Shown: positions 9,264 through 22,078, counted from the first letter of the stretch. The stretch: 64,000 bases of DNA from Isoetes taiwanensis (GCA_021234155.1 JAJEKV010000046.1:5587012-5651011); one strand, 5' to 3'. Numbers and translations: made by a program. Notes: generated by a model not told the origin, from the letters alone.

Positions 9264-11431
9264 TAATGTTTTCTGTATATCTGTTGCACTTCGAGAAAAC
9301 ATAACAATATCATCTGCATACAGCAATAAGACAAGCACATAACCTGCAATGGTAGTTCCACTACCTCCATGTTCATGTAGCCATGCCTCCAGTTGATCTA
9401 CATATAAACCAAATAATGTGGGTGACAGCGGGCATCCCTGCTTCACACCAATATTACTAATTACCTCATCCGTGCATTGTTGATTCAGTGGAAAGGATAA
9501 GCGGACTAGTACCTGCTCATATAATACTGCAACTGCACTTCTAAGTTCTATTGGAACCCCAATATACTGCATGTATTCCCATATATTTTTTCTTCTTAGC
9601 ATATCAAATGCTTTTGCAAGGTCCACAAAACAAGCAAAGAGAGATTTTTTAGTTTTCTTTATTGAGTCCATCACCACCCTTATTGTGACTAAATGGTCTG
9701 TGGTCGATCTTTGAGGCCTAAATCCCGCCTGTCCTTGAGCTCGTACCTTATTACTTTCAGCCCATCTACTAATACGCTTCTCAACTAATGTGGCAAATAA
9801 CTTGGAGAACAAGCTTCCAATCATTATCATTCTGTAATTATTCGGATCCTTCAGATCCCCAGCTTTATGTATAGATACGACTCTGTTAATTTGCCATGAT
9901 GCCGGAAAACATGTTTTAAAGCTGTATTCATTATTTTCACAAGTGCTTTCATCACAAACAAGCCTGCCCATTTAACCATTTCCGCGCATAAGCCAAAACT
10001 ATCAGCTGCTTTCCCACAAGATAAACTCTGCAATCCACCTTGAACATCCAATTCAGTAAACTCAAAACATGTTTGTCCCCGTTCCATATTATCTTCCAAA
10101 CCCTCTACATGATATAACTTGTTTATTTGTTGTATCAAAGCATTTAATTCCAACACATTTTCATGATTCCTTTTCACCTTTAATTTCGACCAAAACTTTT
10201 TTGGATTTTCCAATAGCTCATAAACTAATGCTTCCTGTCTTTTTTGCAGATAACTTCTCTTCTTTCTTCTGACTAGCTTACGGTATTCATCTCTTATCTT
10301 GCATTTGTCTGCGGATATGGACATCTTAAATTCCAACCTCTTTGCTTTGCATTCTGCATCATACCACCTATTACATGGTAGCCCCTTAACCCTTCTTTGT
10401 GAAACAAAGCAATCATGTGCAGTTTCAACAAGCATTGTGGTAAGCAATTTATCCATATCATTTATATCCTCTGGCCATACTACATCTTTAAAGCGTTGCT
10501 CGCAAAGGAGTTTAAACTCATTCATTTTACCTTTATGCATATATACTCCCGCATGGTACCCAACATTGGGTAAGGCACACAGCCCTGTATCTTCTATCTG
10601 CATATGCATAACTACCGGAAAATGATCTGATATGGGCAAGCTATCATCCATAAAGAGACTTGATACATTGTGCAACATGTGTATTCCAGCTAGTAGGAAA
10701 TCCACTACACTGATCCCATTCCCTAAAGATCCCTTTGATGTACATTTTTGTGAATTGGGAAATTTTTCAATTCCATTCAAGATAATCAAATCGAGACCAC
10801 TACACATGTTCAAAAAATGCATACCTTGAGGTTGAACTTCGTGACAACCATCATCCGTTCTTCTGGACAACCCACTTGCATACATCTCCTCTGCATCAAG
10901 TGCCTCCATCCAAATGGGATCACCTGAGTTTGCTGCAACATAAGCCTGTCTATCTGCAATTCTACTATTAAAGTCTCCCATTATCACTATGTCTCCGTTT
11001 TTCATAAAATCTATTGCATCTTGCTCCAAAAAGTGAAATGGATCATCCCTATCCATATTATCAGATGCATAAGTAGGGGATTCCCTGGGTGGATAATAAC
11101 AGCCTGCTATATAAAGTTTCTTATCCATTCCCTTAGTTTGCAACCAAATATAATGCTTACTTGAGTTCTTCTTAACAACTGAAAACATATGGTGTAGTTC
11201 GTTTCGGATGTAACATGCTATTCCACCGTATCCTTTCCGCCTCCAACCTTTCTTATTCCAAACTGAATGTATTAATGTAAAACCCTTCATGTCTGGAAGA
11301 CCATGCTCCTCATGTTCATGTGTTTCCACCACAAAAATAACATCCCATGATTCGAGAATGTCATGTAGCAAAGCTATTTCATCCACTTTACCATTGACAT
11401 TCCACGTGCAAAACCTGATGGTCCTGTGTCC

Positions 11432-12106
11432 CTATTCTGAGATAACCGCCTTCCCCTTCCTCCAAAAAGCTGCTTTACCACTTTGCCTAGCCTCCTCCAT
11501 TTTTTGCAATTCCTCTTTCCGCTGCATAAACTGTGCCTGAGTGAGATCGTCGTTAATCCATATGTTCTGGCCCTTCAGTAAAGCGTGCTTTTGTATAACT
11601 TGCATTTTAGCTTCTTCATTAGCAAATTTAACCACAATATTACGAGTGCCATAATCCTTCTTTCCTACCCGATATGCACTTACCATACCTCCTCTTGGCA
11701 CTTGCAAATGATGCAAAATAAACTCCTCAACATCCAATTTAGTATTTTCCTCTTCTTTTTCTACCAATCCAGTGATCCGAACATTCAAGGGCCTCTTTTC
11801 TTGTTCTTGCTTCTCAATTAGCTCATTCATTCTCGCATTAAGGTTATGAATAACCTCACCGATACCGTTCTGATCATTCATCTCAGCATGATCTGCCACG
11901 GGCTTCCTGGCAGATTGTATCTCATTTTGCAATGCTAAGAAGTTTGCATTTGATGTTGTTTTCATATTCTCTAATTCTTGTTTCAAATTAGAATTCTCAA
12001 ATTTGAAAGATTGAAGAGTATCAGTCATACCTTGAAGGAGTTTTAAATTCTGTGCTTCTCGTTTTGCAGCCTCTTTGCGGGATTTCTCCATCATCATTCT
12101 AAGCAT
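11432..12106 (-). CDS. LINE ORF1 protein (coiled coil plus RRM-like)
   Basis: About 224 residues from the ATG at 12,106. The N-terminal 70 or so residues are strongly heptad-like and charged (EKSRKEAAKREAQNLKLLQ), which fits a coiled coil. A segment around LNVRITGLVEKEEE resembles the start of the RRM-like domain of L1-type ORF1 proteins, followed by a basic C-terminus. In that family ORF1 is a trimeric RNA-binding chaperone that packages LINE RNA. It ends just upstream of the endonuclease start. The frame stays open upstream through the TC microsatellite (as Ser-Leu repeats), which I do not count as coding. Confidence 0.7.
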   Translation of the reverse strand: MLRMMMEKSRKEAAKREAQNLKLLQGMTDTLQSFKFENSNLKQELENMKTTSNANFLALQNEIQSARKPVADHAEMNDQNGIGEVIHNLNARMNELIEKQEQEKRPLNVRITGLVEKEEENTKLDVEEFILHHLQVPRGGMVSAYRVGKKDYGTRNIVVKFANEEAKMQVIQKHALLKGQNIWINDDLTQAQFMQRKEELQKMEEARQSGKAAFWRKGKAVISE

Positions 12107-12109
12107 AAC

Positions 12110-12600
<491 letters not shown>

Positions 12601-13618
12601 TGGTAGTATTATCAGACCATACTAGGACATATATTCATGATGGCACTGCGTCCAAACAACATCAAGTATTTATATCATAACCTTCTTAGGTCCATGCATC
12701 CCAAAATACCAAGCTGACTAAACCATCATTCAATTAAATTGGGATTATGTCTATTCCAAAATCGCGCCGTATAAGCCTTTTGTTGACCATTATATTGAAT
12801 TAACCACACTTTTGCACTGAGTTCATTTTCGGGCTAGGAAGATGCATTTTATGTTGAAATGCAAAGGCATTCAAATATTCGATGCAAATGACCCATATTA
12901 TGACAGAATGTTGGCAATATAAAAAGTAGGAAATTGCTTATTAATTCGTACCATCACGGACGACAACGAAATCTAAACATTGAAATTGTAGTGCTTTACG
13001 AATAAATAACAGCAAGCAAGTTGCTACAAAACAGAGATTTTCATGGTTCAAATCGCGCGTGGCACGATTTTCTTGGCATGAATAACGCATTATAATGGAA
13101 CATAAACCTAAAAAACTAATCCGATTCATCACGACAAAGCGCCAGGGCGGTCTTTGAGATCCCGTCGATCATGAACAAACCATGCTCTCGGATTCCATAT
13201 AAGATGGATTACAACATCAAAGGGATCGGGATAGAAGCGGGCGGGATTCATAGCAACGACATCAAGCCAGTCCCGGTTCTATTTCTAGCTCATGGCACTG
13301 CAGGTCCGCATGGTGCATCTTGCGGGTAATAGAATGTGCCATAATAACAAGCGTATATGAGGCGGGTTTGATGGTTTGCCAATTTCATGCATACCTATTT
13401 ATACACACCTAAATTATTGACGGTATATACATACAAATTATTGCAAGTATAGCAAACCATACACATAATATAAAAACAATACGCATTACGTGAACCAATA
13501 ATGCTTGATATAAGAACACAATATACTCGAATGTGTTTGGTGTAAAGTATATTTCATATTCAAAACTTTTATGGAAAGTGTATTTCCGGTATACATATAT
13601 ATCAAAAGAGTTCTCTTT
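12601..13618. other. No recognisable gene
   Basis: AT-rich sequence with short frames only. It holds one copy of the palindromic GC motif at about 13,050-13,070 (core AATCGCGCGTGGCACGATT), a motif that recurs in the introns of the neighbouring pseudogene. Confidence 0.5.
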
Positions 13619-16109
13619 CTAGAACGATTTTCTCAAGGTCCCTGTCAATTTCCCCTGTCCGATCAAGTTGCGGGTATATAGTGTTTGTATATCTTCGACC
13701 GTTTTTTCTGAAGCTATTTCTTGCATGACACCAATGAAGCTTAGCAGAAAATCATCTGTGGTAACCATATCAGGATGATAGGATGGTGGATTTAGTGACT
13801 GTGACTGATTGAGGCAACACTTCAAAGCGTCATCATCAACTATAATGATGTCTTCCTTCTCCTGAACGCCCAAGTCATCCATCATGTCGCTCAAGCATTT
13901 CACAAATATATTTTTACCTGATGGATCCTTCGCTTTTTAAATGACTTACATTTGCTCTGATCCCAAACAGATGCCCAATCTCTATGTAATTCAGGAACTA
14001 CTCTCAAAACTTCCTGTATATTTCTATTCTCCATCGACGACCAAATTGCACAACGAAATAAAGTGAAAGCTTGGTCTAACATCTTCTTCAGATACGGCCT
14101 CGGATATACCCATTTCGTATGTGTCTCAAATGGTTTCTGTGCATACCATGATAGGTCGAATTGTGCTTTAGCTAACGTTTTGCAGAGCACTCCATTCAAA
14201 TCGAACACCAGAATTTTGGAGGAAACCGGTTTAGGTCTGTAATAAGAAAGCACACGCTTGTGAGACAAGGAAAAAGAAAATTGAAATCGCGCCTGGCGCG
14301 ATTTTCATTTCTGTTTGAAGAACATACCTTTCTGGTTCCTGTTCAACTTCCGCAATGATGACCTTACTCTCGGTTGTCTTCGGTCTGCCAGAAGTGTCAA
14401 CCACATCACTTAGTGTTTGAACTATGGTTGATACTTCATTACTCTTTATGCTAACCTGACTAGAGCTTTCCGAATCCACTGTATCATCTTGGATTTTGTC
14501 TTCTTGGTTTGCGTTCTCTACATCCCCTTCAGTCGGATTTTCCAATGTGATTGGAAGTATAGGCACGATCTCGGCCGTATAGTTAACCGGCTGGTTGTCG
14601 AAATTCATCTTTATGTGCTCCATCTGCTTTCTCATTTCTTCCCGCTCTGCAGCCAGATCTGGAGGTAATTCGGACTTAGAAGTGGAAGCTTTATTTCTTG
14701 CACTACCTATCGGACCCTTAGGTGTCACCTCTAGCACTTTCTCGAAACAAATATCAAGGAAGTCCTCGGCTTGACCATCAGAGACCACACTTTGGCATTT
14801 TCTAGCTAGCTTCAGAGCTTCCCGCCCGACATAACCTCCAACATGAAACTCTCAACACGTTGACTCTAAAGGGCAGAAGGCTTCAATCAGAAAACTCGAA
14901 AGGGCCAAAGAAAACCCATACTTATTCAGCCTCCCCTTATGCGCCGTCAGTAGCTCATACTTGATTGGTGAATAAAGGACATGGTCGACCCAGTTTTCTT
15001 CTTCCTCTTCCTCTTCGTCCTCTATAAGTCCACATCCACATCTGCAGTCCCTTTCCCTTTGTCCTCGCAATTGGATTCGACATAAAAAACATTCTTCACT
15101 AGGGGTTCATCTAGCCGATAGCACTGCCAAGCAATCTTCTCACCTTCTGGTTTCCCCTTGAGTCTTTCATATTCTTTATCATCCATGATGGCTATCATAA
15201 GGACTAGCACATGTGAGATCTTACCTTCGGTACTAAACTCACTATCTTTGTTTTCATCTATCATTACTGCTTGCCTCATCACTTTAATGCATTCAAGATC
15301 ATTTGCAGCAGCTAGTGCATATGCGTAGGACATGTCGGAGTGGCAAACTGTCACGATAGTATAATGCATCTCAGTCGTAAAACCACTGCATGTGTTGAAG
15401 AAGGTGATGTAATCATCTTGTGTCCATCTCGTGCCACGGCAAGAACAAATAGAATGATGTCGGTTGGCCCATCACCCACATTTGGTATGGCACACTTATA
15501 ACCAGTGGACACCTTATAGAAAAAAGGAGACTCCTCTTCTGGCGTCTTCTTCACCAAGGCAACTTTTCTTTTTAGGTCAGACGCCACTTTCGTGTGAATC
15601 CCCTTAAGAGTTGCCACATTCTTCGCCTTTTGCTGCTTCACAAAATCTTTTGACCAAAACACATATTTCTTAATGTCATCATTAGATACGTTGTACTTTT
15701 GCATTAAGCCTATCTCTGATAACATGAAGTCTCCTGTGAGCCTTTGCAGTTCTTCGCCAACAGCCTTTTTCAGGACTTTCGTATTTTTTAGCGATTCGCA
15801 TGCATCTTCGAAAGATGTCAAGTGCTTTGCTGCAGACGTTTTCTTGTAGACAACTTCCTTTCTGATGCAACTATCTAGAACAAAGATTAATTCTGCATCA
15901 TCCAATCCTTGTGCCTTTCTCATTTCTGTGATACCTATATCAAAAATAGACGTATCTTGCGGAGGAAACCCATACCATCGAATCGGCAACTTCTTTTCCG
16001 TATAGGCGTCCCAAAATTCGTTCCACTTTTCCCATGCCCGGTGGGAAAGAAAAAGCAATCTTGCGGGGCATCCTTTGGCACCGTTTGATCTTCCGAGCGG
16101 CTTGTGCAT
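13619..16109 (-). pseudogene. FCP1-like phosphatase-domain gene, degraded
   Basis: The C-terminal part (13,619-14,236) is an FCP1/NIF-type HAD phosphatase domain: ILVFDLNGVLC, then WSSMENRN and finally IIIVDDDALKCCLNQ. In active CTD phosphatases the first motif is DxDx(T/V). Here the second Asp is Asn, so even the ancestral protein may have been inactive. The upstream exon (14,328-14,850) joins through a clean 91-bp GT-AG intron. Further upstream lies an acidic stretch and a 250-residue region (15,351-16,109) that I do not recognise. Breaks: frameshift in an A-run at 13,934-13,938, in-frame TGA at 14,852-14,854, frame changes near 15,028 and 15,440. The number of breaks argues for a pseudogene. 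Confidence 0.7.
14237..14327 (-). other. Intron carrying palindromic GC motif
   Basis: GT-AG intron of the FCP1-like pseudogene (donor AAG|GTATGT, acceptor TTACAG|A). It contains the near-perfect palindrome AAATCGCGCCTGGCGCGATT at 14,284-14,304. Confidence 0.75.
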
Positions 16110-16660
16110 CCCCTTTTTTTCTTCTTTGACACGGTGCCCTTAGTCTTGTCCTGTATTATGGTTTGGCGATGTGTCCTTTCTAGTAATTTGAATTGCACGC
16201 TTTAGATTGCCCTTATGCAGTGGTCGGCATTGGTTTTCCATATTCGATCCATTGGTCATCTGATTTTGCAAAATATGGGCCGTTAGATAAATAAAATAGG
16301 CAGTAAAAGCAATAACAATATAAAAAGCGTGCGCGCGCATTTTAGTTAATCGCGGTTTACAAAACGCGGCGGCTGGCGATTTTTCATGATGAAGAAATGG
16401 CCGCCAGCGGCGTTTCTTTGTAAATCCGTCAAAAACAAATAACAACATAAAACGCGTTAATCACGTATTTACAAGAAACGCGCCTGGCGCGATTTCTTCA
16501 TACGTGATTAACGAAAACGCGCCTGGCGCATTTTGGAACGCTATAGGGCATGCACATTAAAGCAGCAGCCGGCGATTTGGAAGTTCCAGACTAGCTATGT
16601 GTGGGAAAATAAAATACCTTTTGTATAGGAATGTCTTTCCCATGTCATTCGATAAGTGAT
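16110..16660. repeat. Cluster of palindromic GC motifs
   Basis: Within 200 bp there are at least two close copies of the motif AACGCGCCTGGCGCGATT (about 16,476-16,495 and 16,514-16,534) and looser relatives at about 16,362-16,430 (GCGGCGGCTGGCGATT and its complement-like partner). No coding frame is convincing here. It probably corresponds to an intron or spacer of the flanking pseudogene. Confidence 0.6.
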
Positions 16661-16664
16661 TTGA

Positions 16665-17770
16665 CTAATTCTCTACTTTGTTGTTGAGCACCGAGGAACC
16701 CGGCAATTTCGGAAGGTATAGTCTATAGAATAACGATTTCCGGTTTTTTGTGCTTGTCAAAACCTTCAGCCTCTCCAATCGAATCTGGCCATCAATTATC
16801 ATGAAGTGAATATCCAGGTTGCCAATTAAATCTTCAAGTTTATTCCATATCAACACCTTCTTTCATATCAAAAGGCACCACATCTGTCGGCATTGGCACC
16901 TGCCCTGGGTTTTCTATCATGCTGTTGACTATTTCCATTGCGTGCTACTTGTCGTATCTTCTGCTGACAAACATAGCCTTCGTGGACTGAAAAGCACATG
17001 CCGACATGGATTTTGGATCGCGTGAAGTCAAGGCCAGGTGGATACTTGTCAGCATACTTCTTGAGTTTGCTCATGGCCTCTAACTGTCTTGCCTTATCGT
17101 CATCACTAGTCATATCTGTAATGCGTAGAACGTCTGGTGTTTCCCTGCCTCTAGAACTTGCATCTTCCTTCTCTTTTAAAGCTTGTAGGTACACACTAGC
17201 TGACGGTCTTGTACTGATTGCTCTTCTCACAGCTGAGAGACCTTCACATATTTTTTTTGGTGTCAATGGTTCACCACGACCCGATAAATTTGAAGAGGTT
17301 ATCTGCGGCCTCATCCGGATTCTTAGGGTCTGTCTCTTTAAAGGAACTGCTGCGATAATTTAACTTCTTCAATACTTTTTATTTTTTTCGACCGCTTCAA
17401 GTAATGTCACGGAACGGTATGAATCGTCTGTTCTTAGCATGTGATCAGAATACCTTGTTTCTTCATTTGATCTGTTTCCTTAACTCTAGACATGAAAATA
17501 AGATCTGTCTTTCCGCTAGTCTTGAAGATCTCCACATACCATTCAGAGCCCTCTGGTAAATCTTCTTCTGGACACGGAAGCTCTACCTGAGCCTTTATTA
17601 TTCCGGTCATATCGTCTATGGTCACAACGTGTGCCAAATCTGCAACTGATACATCTTCCTCCGTTCTTGGTTTTTTCGATGCCGATGTCCCTTGACCCTT
17701 GCACAGGCTTTACTTTTCTTTTCACATTTTTAGAGGATCCTTCCAAATTTTTTTCTCTGCCTGCCATCAA
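16665..17770 (-). pseudogene. Unrecognised minus-strand gene remnant, possibly the N-terminal part of the FCP1-like gene
   Basis: Three blocks of open minus-strand frame: 17,434-17,770 (start MAGREKNLEGSSKNVKRKVK, then acidic and DDMTGIIKAQVELP), 16,868-17,314 (148 residues, charged, containing YPPGLDFTRSKIHVG) and 16,665-16,856. A 7-bp tandem repeat (CCCTTGA/CCCTTGC on the plus strand, 17,689-17,702) shifts the frame between the basic start and the acidic part. No known domain is recognised. Orientation and spacing suggest these blocks are upstream exons of the FCP1-domain pseudogene, but splice sites could not all be placed, so the link is inference. Confidence 0.4.
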
Positions 17771-17807
17771 GCGTTCGGCCTTAGCAGCGGAGCTTCATGA
17801 AGAAACC

Positions 17808-17834
17808 GAGGTCTCCTCAAAAAGACCTCGGGTT
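17808..17834. other. Hairpin next to the pseudogene start
   Basis: Inverted arms CCGAGGTCT and AGACCTCGG with a short loop, about 40 bp upstream of the minus-strand start at 17,767. Function unknown. Confidence 0.6.
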
Positions 17835-17887
17835 GATTTCCCTCAATTCCCCCCTTGATAACATTTTTGCAGGAATCCTCTGATTTC

Positions 17888-17935
17888 GGAGGAGGAGGAG
17901 GAGGAGGAGGAGGAGGAGGAGGAGGATTCGGATCA
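17888..17935. repeat. (GGA)16 microsatellite
   Basis: About 16 GGA units. The plus strand around it could read as a Glu-rich acidic tract followed by similar acidic Ser/Glu text to about 18,080, but no domain or reliable exon structure supports a gene. Confidence 0.9.
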
Positions 17936-18180
17936 GGATTCGCGGGAATTCCTGATCACTCTGCTTCAGGATTGGCTCGACCTGAAACAGAGAACAAAAT
18001 GTCAGAAGAAGAGTCTTCTGAGGAGGATGAAGAAGAAGATTCGGAAGAAGGTCGAGAATTCGACCAATTTCTGGAATGGCTAGCAGCGGAATCAGGTTTG
18101 CATGTCTGCTTTCGTTTTTGCATTTCGTACTTTTCTAACACCTTTCTTTCTTGCAGACATGGAAGAAGAGAAGTGATGCA

Positions 18181-21100
18181 GATCCCGGACCTGTTTCTTT
18201 TTTTGTTTGTTACAGAAGTTATGGTCACGCCTCCGGGCATTTTTTTGTGCATAATATTGTGAAAAGCCTTCGGGCATCTGGTTACAAGCCTTCGGGCATC
18301 TGTACATGAATCAATTTTTGAATGAAATCAAAGTGTTTTCTCTAATCAATTTTGTATCTCTAAAATTTTGTCTCTGTCAATAAAGTCTGGGGAACACTAT
18401 AAATCAACCGGTTGAAATTGCATAAATGGAAAATTTCAGGCTCTAAACATGAGATCTCTAATTCACCAAAGTAACCAGAGGAAATTTTCCAATACGACAT
18501 AAAAAAATTCCCCAACACTACAAACCATTTTTAATTTAGCCTTGATAACAGGAAAAGACATATAAAATTTCTAAATTCTGTTTTTTCAAATGCAATAAAT
18601 GGAATAAAATGCTATGTCATCATTTAATAATAACTTCTCGACATTCGTCCACACAGCAGGCTTGTTCGAGATTATATCCATGTCATTTTTGCCCATTTCA
18701 TGTAAGGTTTTGGTCTTTGAGGTATTTTGTTTTGGATCATTTCATCCAGATGAGCATATTTATGTTTCGTTCGAAACAAGATCTCAAGTTGTTCGTGTCG
18801 AGATGCTAAAGTTTCTACCTTTGAGGAGCTCTGCTACAACGAACATAGGGTTCGCAAATAATTGATCTCTTGTTGAACATGGTATTTTTTCTAGTACACA
18901 AGTTATCATACAAGAGGGTTATCATGTTCCTTAGAGATGGTTATGTCGTTAGTTCCATTAGGGTAAGTACGTGGCTTGCAATTGAACTTGCTGGTCTTCT
19001 AGCGTGGCACTCTTGTCTTGTTCAGCTTTGAGAGCATCACGGGTCTGTAGCAAGGCAGCATGCTTACGTTGGAGGCTGTCTTCGAGAGTTTGAACTTGAG
19101 TGGTGGTAGACTGGAATTCACAGTGAACAGCATCCGTAGAATCCATGTAATCTTTGACGCCATTCATGAATTGCTCCTGTGAATCTTGGAGTCTGGGCAT
19201 GCAATATGGGCTTTCATTGTGCATTTTCTCCCCTTCTATCATAGGTTGTTTATACTTGCTTCTAAAGTGCACATGGCATGAGAATAGGTCTATACATAAG
19301 GTTTTGTATTCACGATGCATCTTGAGCTTTTGATTCAAATAGTCCTCATTGTTTTTTGCTTTTCAGGAGCCATAGAACATTTTTTGCCTTTTTCATCAGG
19401 AAGTTTTGAGGTGATGGCATGTTTGCACTTTCTATCACTAACATCATGCAGGCACGCTCTTTCTCTCATGTCTTTCCCTACATTTAATGGCTTAATATCA
19501 AGTATGTACGACTTTTTGATAACGTTTATAGTACCTAGTCTTCATTGGGCCATTATTTGGGGCGGTTTTCATGATTTTCATGTGATGCACATCTTGTTTC
19601 TTTTCTTCATCCGTGTTGACCCCTCACCTTACATCCTTTCTCATACTTGTTTTTCCTTTGTATAGCTTCTTGGTTGCACACGACATCTTGAGATTTTTTA
19701 GGGTGTTTTCTTCTTAGTTTTCAATTAATGCACATCTTGAGATTTTTTAGGGTGTTTCTTTTGAGTAGTTTTCAATTAATGCACATTCTTAAATTCTTTT
19801 TGGCACAGCCATATTATCATATGCATCTTGGTTCTAGTCTTTTTGGTTCCTTTTTAAGTCATTTTCTAGTTTACGTGTTTACGGTAGGATATATGCTTTC
19901 TTCTATGTTCATGTATTTGTTTCCCTCATTGTTATTAAAAAATCTTCTTGGGCATGCGCATTTTCATTAAAATCATTATGCCTTTCATTTTATGGATTGA
20001 TCTCACATCACTATGGGGACTGTTGAGAGTGGACATTTTGCATTTGTTCTTAGATTGGGCATGTATATCGACATGTATGATAATGATTAAGTCTTATTGA
20101 TACAAATTTTGATTTTGCGTGCATTTATAGTTTTTCCCATATGCATTTTCTTTGGTTTCTCGATCCCGCCACTCTTGGCAAAAATTTGTGATGTAAGTCT
20201 TCGAATGAACTAGACAGGAGTTGAGGGCGGGAGCAAAGGTCATTAATGTTTTTGTCGTATCTGACACCTACACCAAAGGCACGTGCATTGCCGAACCTAC
20301 GTATAGATGACACCTGGAAAGCACTTAAGAGCCTCGGTATAAAAATCCTATACACGCTCGTTTTACCATTGGCCGCGCATTATTTGACATGGCATGGAGT
20401 TGTGGCCCTTATTTGATCCCAAAAATCCTCTAATGTGTATATTTTGGCTTCAGTTTCTAAATTTGCAGGCCCTGCAGTGTGACTAAAAGATACTAAAACC
20501 TTACTTTACTGCAGCTACAATGCCACGGGGGAATAGTTTTGAAGTCGACAAATATCTTTTGCCCATCACATATGTCAAAGAAATTGATATAACTGCAATG
20601 CCATTTATATCAGTTATTATCATGACTATGTGAAGAAACAATACAATCCAGATGTATAGCATGCACATATCAAATTACAAAGCATCTGACACTTAACTAC
20701 AGTACATAAACATGATGGAAAAGTCAGAGCTTAGTTTTATGGATAACAATACAGGTGATAGAATGATGTTCCTCTCACAAAACATTTGTATAAGCTGAAA
20801 AAACAATAGACTGTCTCTAATAACCTAGACCTGACAGAAGTAAAGGCTTTTTCTAAGAACAAAAAGCAGTATATGAATGAAGAGATTTATATAGTGATCA
20901 AAAATGGCTAAAGCTGCCTCTGTAGAAGGATTATCTGTTAAACATTTAGTACTACATATTTTGCAAGCATTCTTTCAGCTAGCCTCTGAATAAAAACCAG
21001 ACTATAGTTAGATATAGAAGCTTTGTGTAAACGGAATGAGAAGGAGGTCACTAAAGCAAGAATGCGAGAAACTATTCTCGTAAATCAACCTTCCCTCCAA

Positions 21101-21427
21101 GGCGCTGTAATGCTCTAGGCAGCTACCAGTTAATCTCTGAGACAAACATCTATGCATTGCCAAAGCTTCAATCCAGCAAACCTTTCTACAAAATCGAGCA
21201 GAAAACTTATCTGCATTGCTCGAACACAAAACGGATCCTTCTGACCTCTATAAACACAAAACAAACTGCTCCTTCTCACTGGTTCATGCATCGACCAACA
21301 TCTGCGTCGCCCTGCTTGGTGGCTTCTCGCTCCCCAAATCTAACCGTCAGATTTAGTGTGTGTTGGATATTAGCCGTTGGATCTAGGGCTGCATACAACA
21401 TACTAAAACATTATAATATAGGATTTA
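18181..21427. other. No recognisable gene; small tandem repeat
   Basis: Mostly AT-rich plus-strand sequence without a recognised domain. A 50-bp tandem duplication around ATCTTGAGATTTTTTAGGGT lies at about 19,686-19,785. On the minus strand, 18,958-19,200 encodes a heptad-like stretch (TTTQVQTLEDSLQRKHAALL) that could be a coiled-coil fragment of a transposon protein. The rest shows nothing I can support. Confidence 0.45.
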
Positions 21428-21545
21428 GTATAGCTAACATAAACCACTTTTAATGTTAGCCCATAATCCCCCTTTATAAACCAGCATACATGGTGACGTG
21501 TCACAGTAGTTACGCATATAGCATATAAATACATAGAACGTCACA
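21428..21545 (-). repeat. Truncated 3' LTR of the chromovirus
   Basis: Matches the outer end of the right LTR (32,248-32,365) with the shared text TTTATGTTAGCTATACTA and TGACACGTCACCA on the minus strand. It begins with TGTGACGTTC. The rest of the LTR is missing or diverged beyond recognition to the left of about 21,428. Confidence 0.85.
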
Positions 21546-21560
21546 TTCTACCCCCCTTGG
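21546..21560 (-). other. Polypurine tract
   Basis: Minus strand CCAAGGGGGGTAGAA immediately precedes the TG of the 3' LTR, the expected place for plus-strand priming. Confidence 0.75.
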
Positions 21561-22078
21561 AGTAATGCTATCCTCGGCATTGAGGATTATAGAGTAATAT
21601 AAGTATTAGGAAAATACAAAGATATGTATTTTATCATATAACAGAGGAAATTACAACCAGATCATCAGCGATCAAAAATTTTGGACCTGCATCCTTTCAC
21701 ACAATAACAAAGAAGACAATTTAACATGCACAACAATAAGGTCCTCAGTGGACCATAAGGAACACACATAGGAAACACAAAATGGCCCCTAAAGTGAGCC
21801 ATCAAAGAACCGCAGATGTCGTTGTATGCACTACTCACCTGCAGTACTCAATATAATTATATAAAGTTGTGGTTGAAGGGACCACCCCCTTGAAAAAAAT
21901 GAAAAGAAAAATGGAAATGAGGGAATCCTATGATGCCTAAGGCTTGTAAGTCGTCTCGGCATAAGGAATGACAACATTCCCATTATTGCCGTAGACGGCT
22001 ACATCCTAATATGCCTATATGCAATCCTAGGATGCCTCTACCCCAACCACTCTGTATGATCCCTGTCAGATCTAATAC

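Larger units (their letters stand above)
7553..11431 (-). pseudogene. LINE ORF2 polyprotein (endonuclease, RT, zf-RVT), broken
   Basis: Read from the right. The APE-like endonuclease begins near 11,413 with the CTWNVNG motif and continues with GDFNSR and the terminal SDHFPV box, so its known catalytic signatures are present. The RT region follows, with QAGFRPQRSTTDH, FVDLAKAFD, GVKQGCPLSPTLFG and LLLYADDIV. There is a frame change near 9,900 between the endonuclease-linker and RT frames. The MITE at 8,733-9,263 splits the RT just after the YADD region. Past it the thumb region resumes (8,201-8,689), with another frame break and the small poly(A) insertion, then the zf-RVT cysteines (CKVCG) at about 7,810-7,830. 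Clearly non-functional now, but all domains are traceable and align with copy A. Confidence 0.9.

Noticed and set aside
16998-17363. 121-residue plus-strand frame
   Set aside because: It is antisense to a longer, charged minus-strand frame with better protein-like composition.
17855-18262. Gly-rich 135-residue plus-strand frame
   Set aside because: The Gly run comes from the GGA microsatellite; no domain or splice structure supports it.
18958-19338. 126-residue minus-strand coiled-coil ORF as a host gene
   Set aside because: Only about 60 residues look protein-like and there is no exon context.
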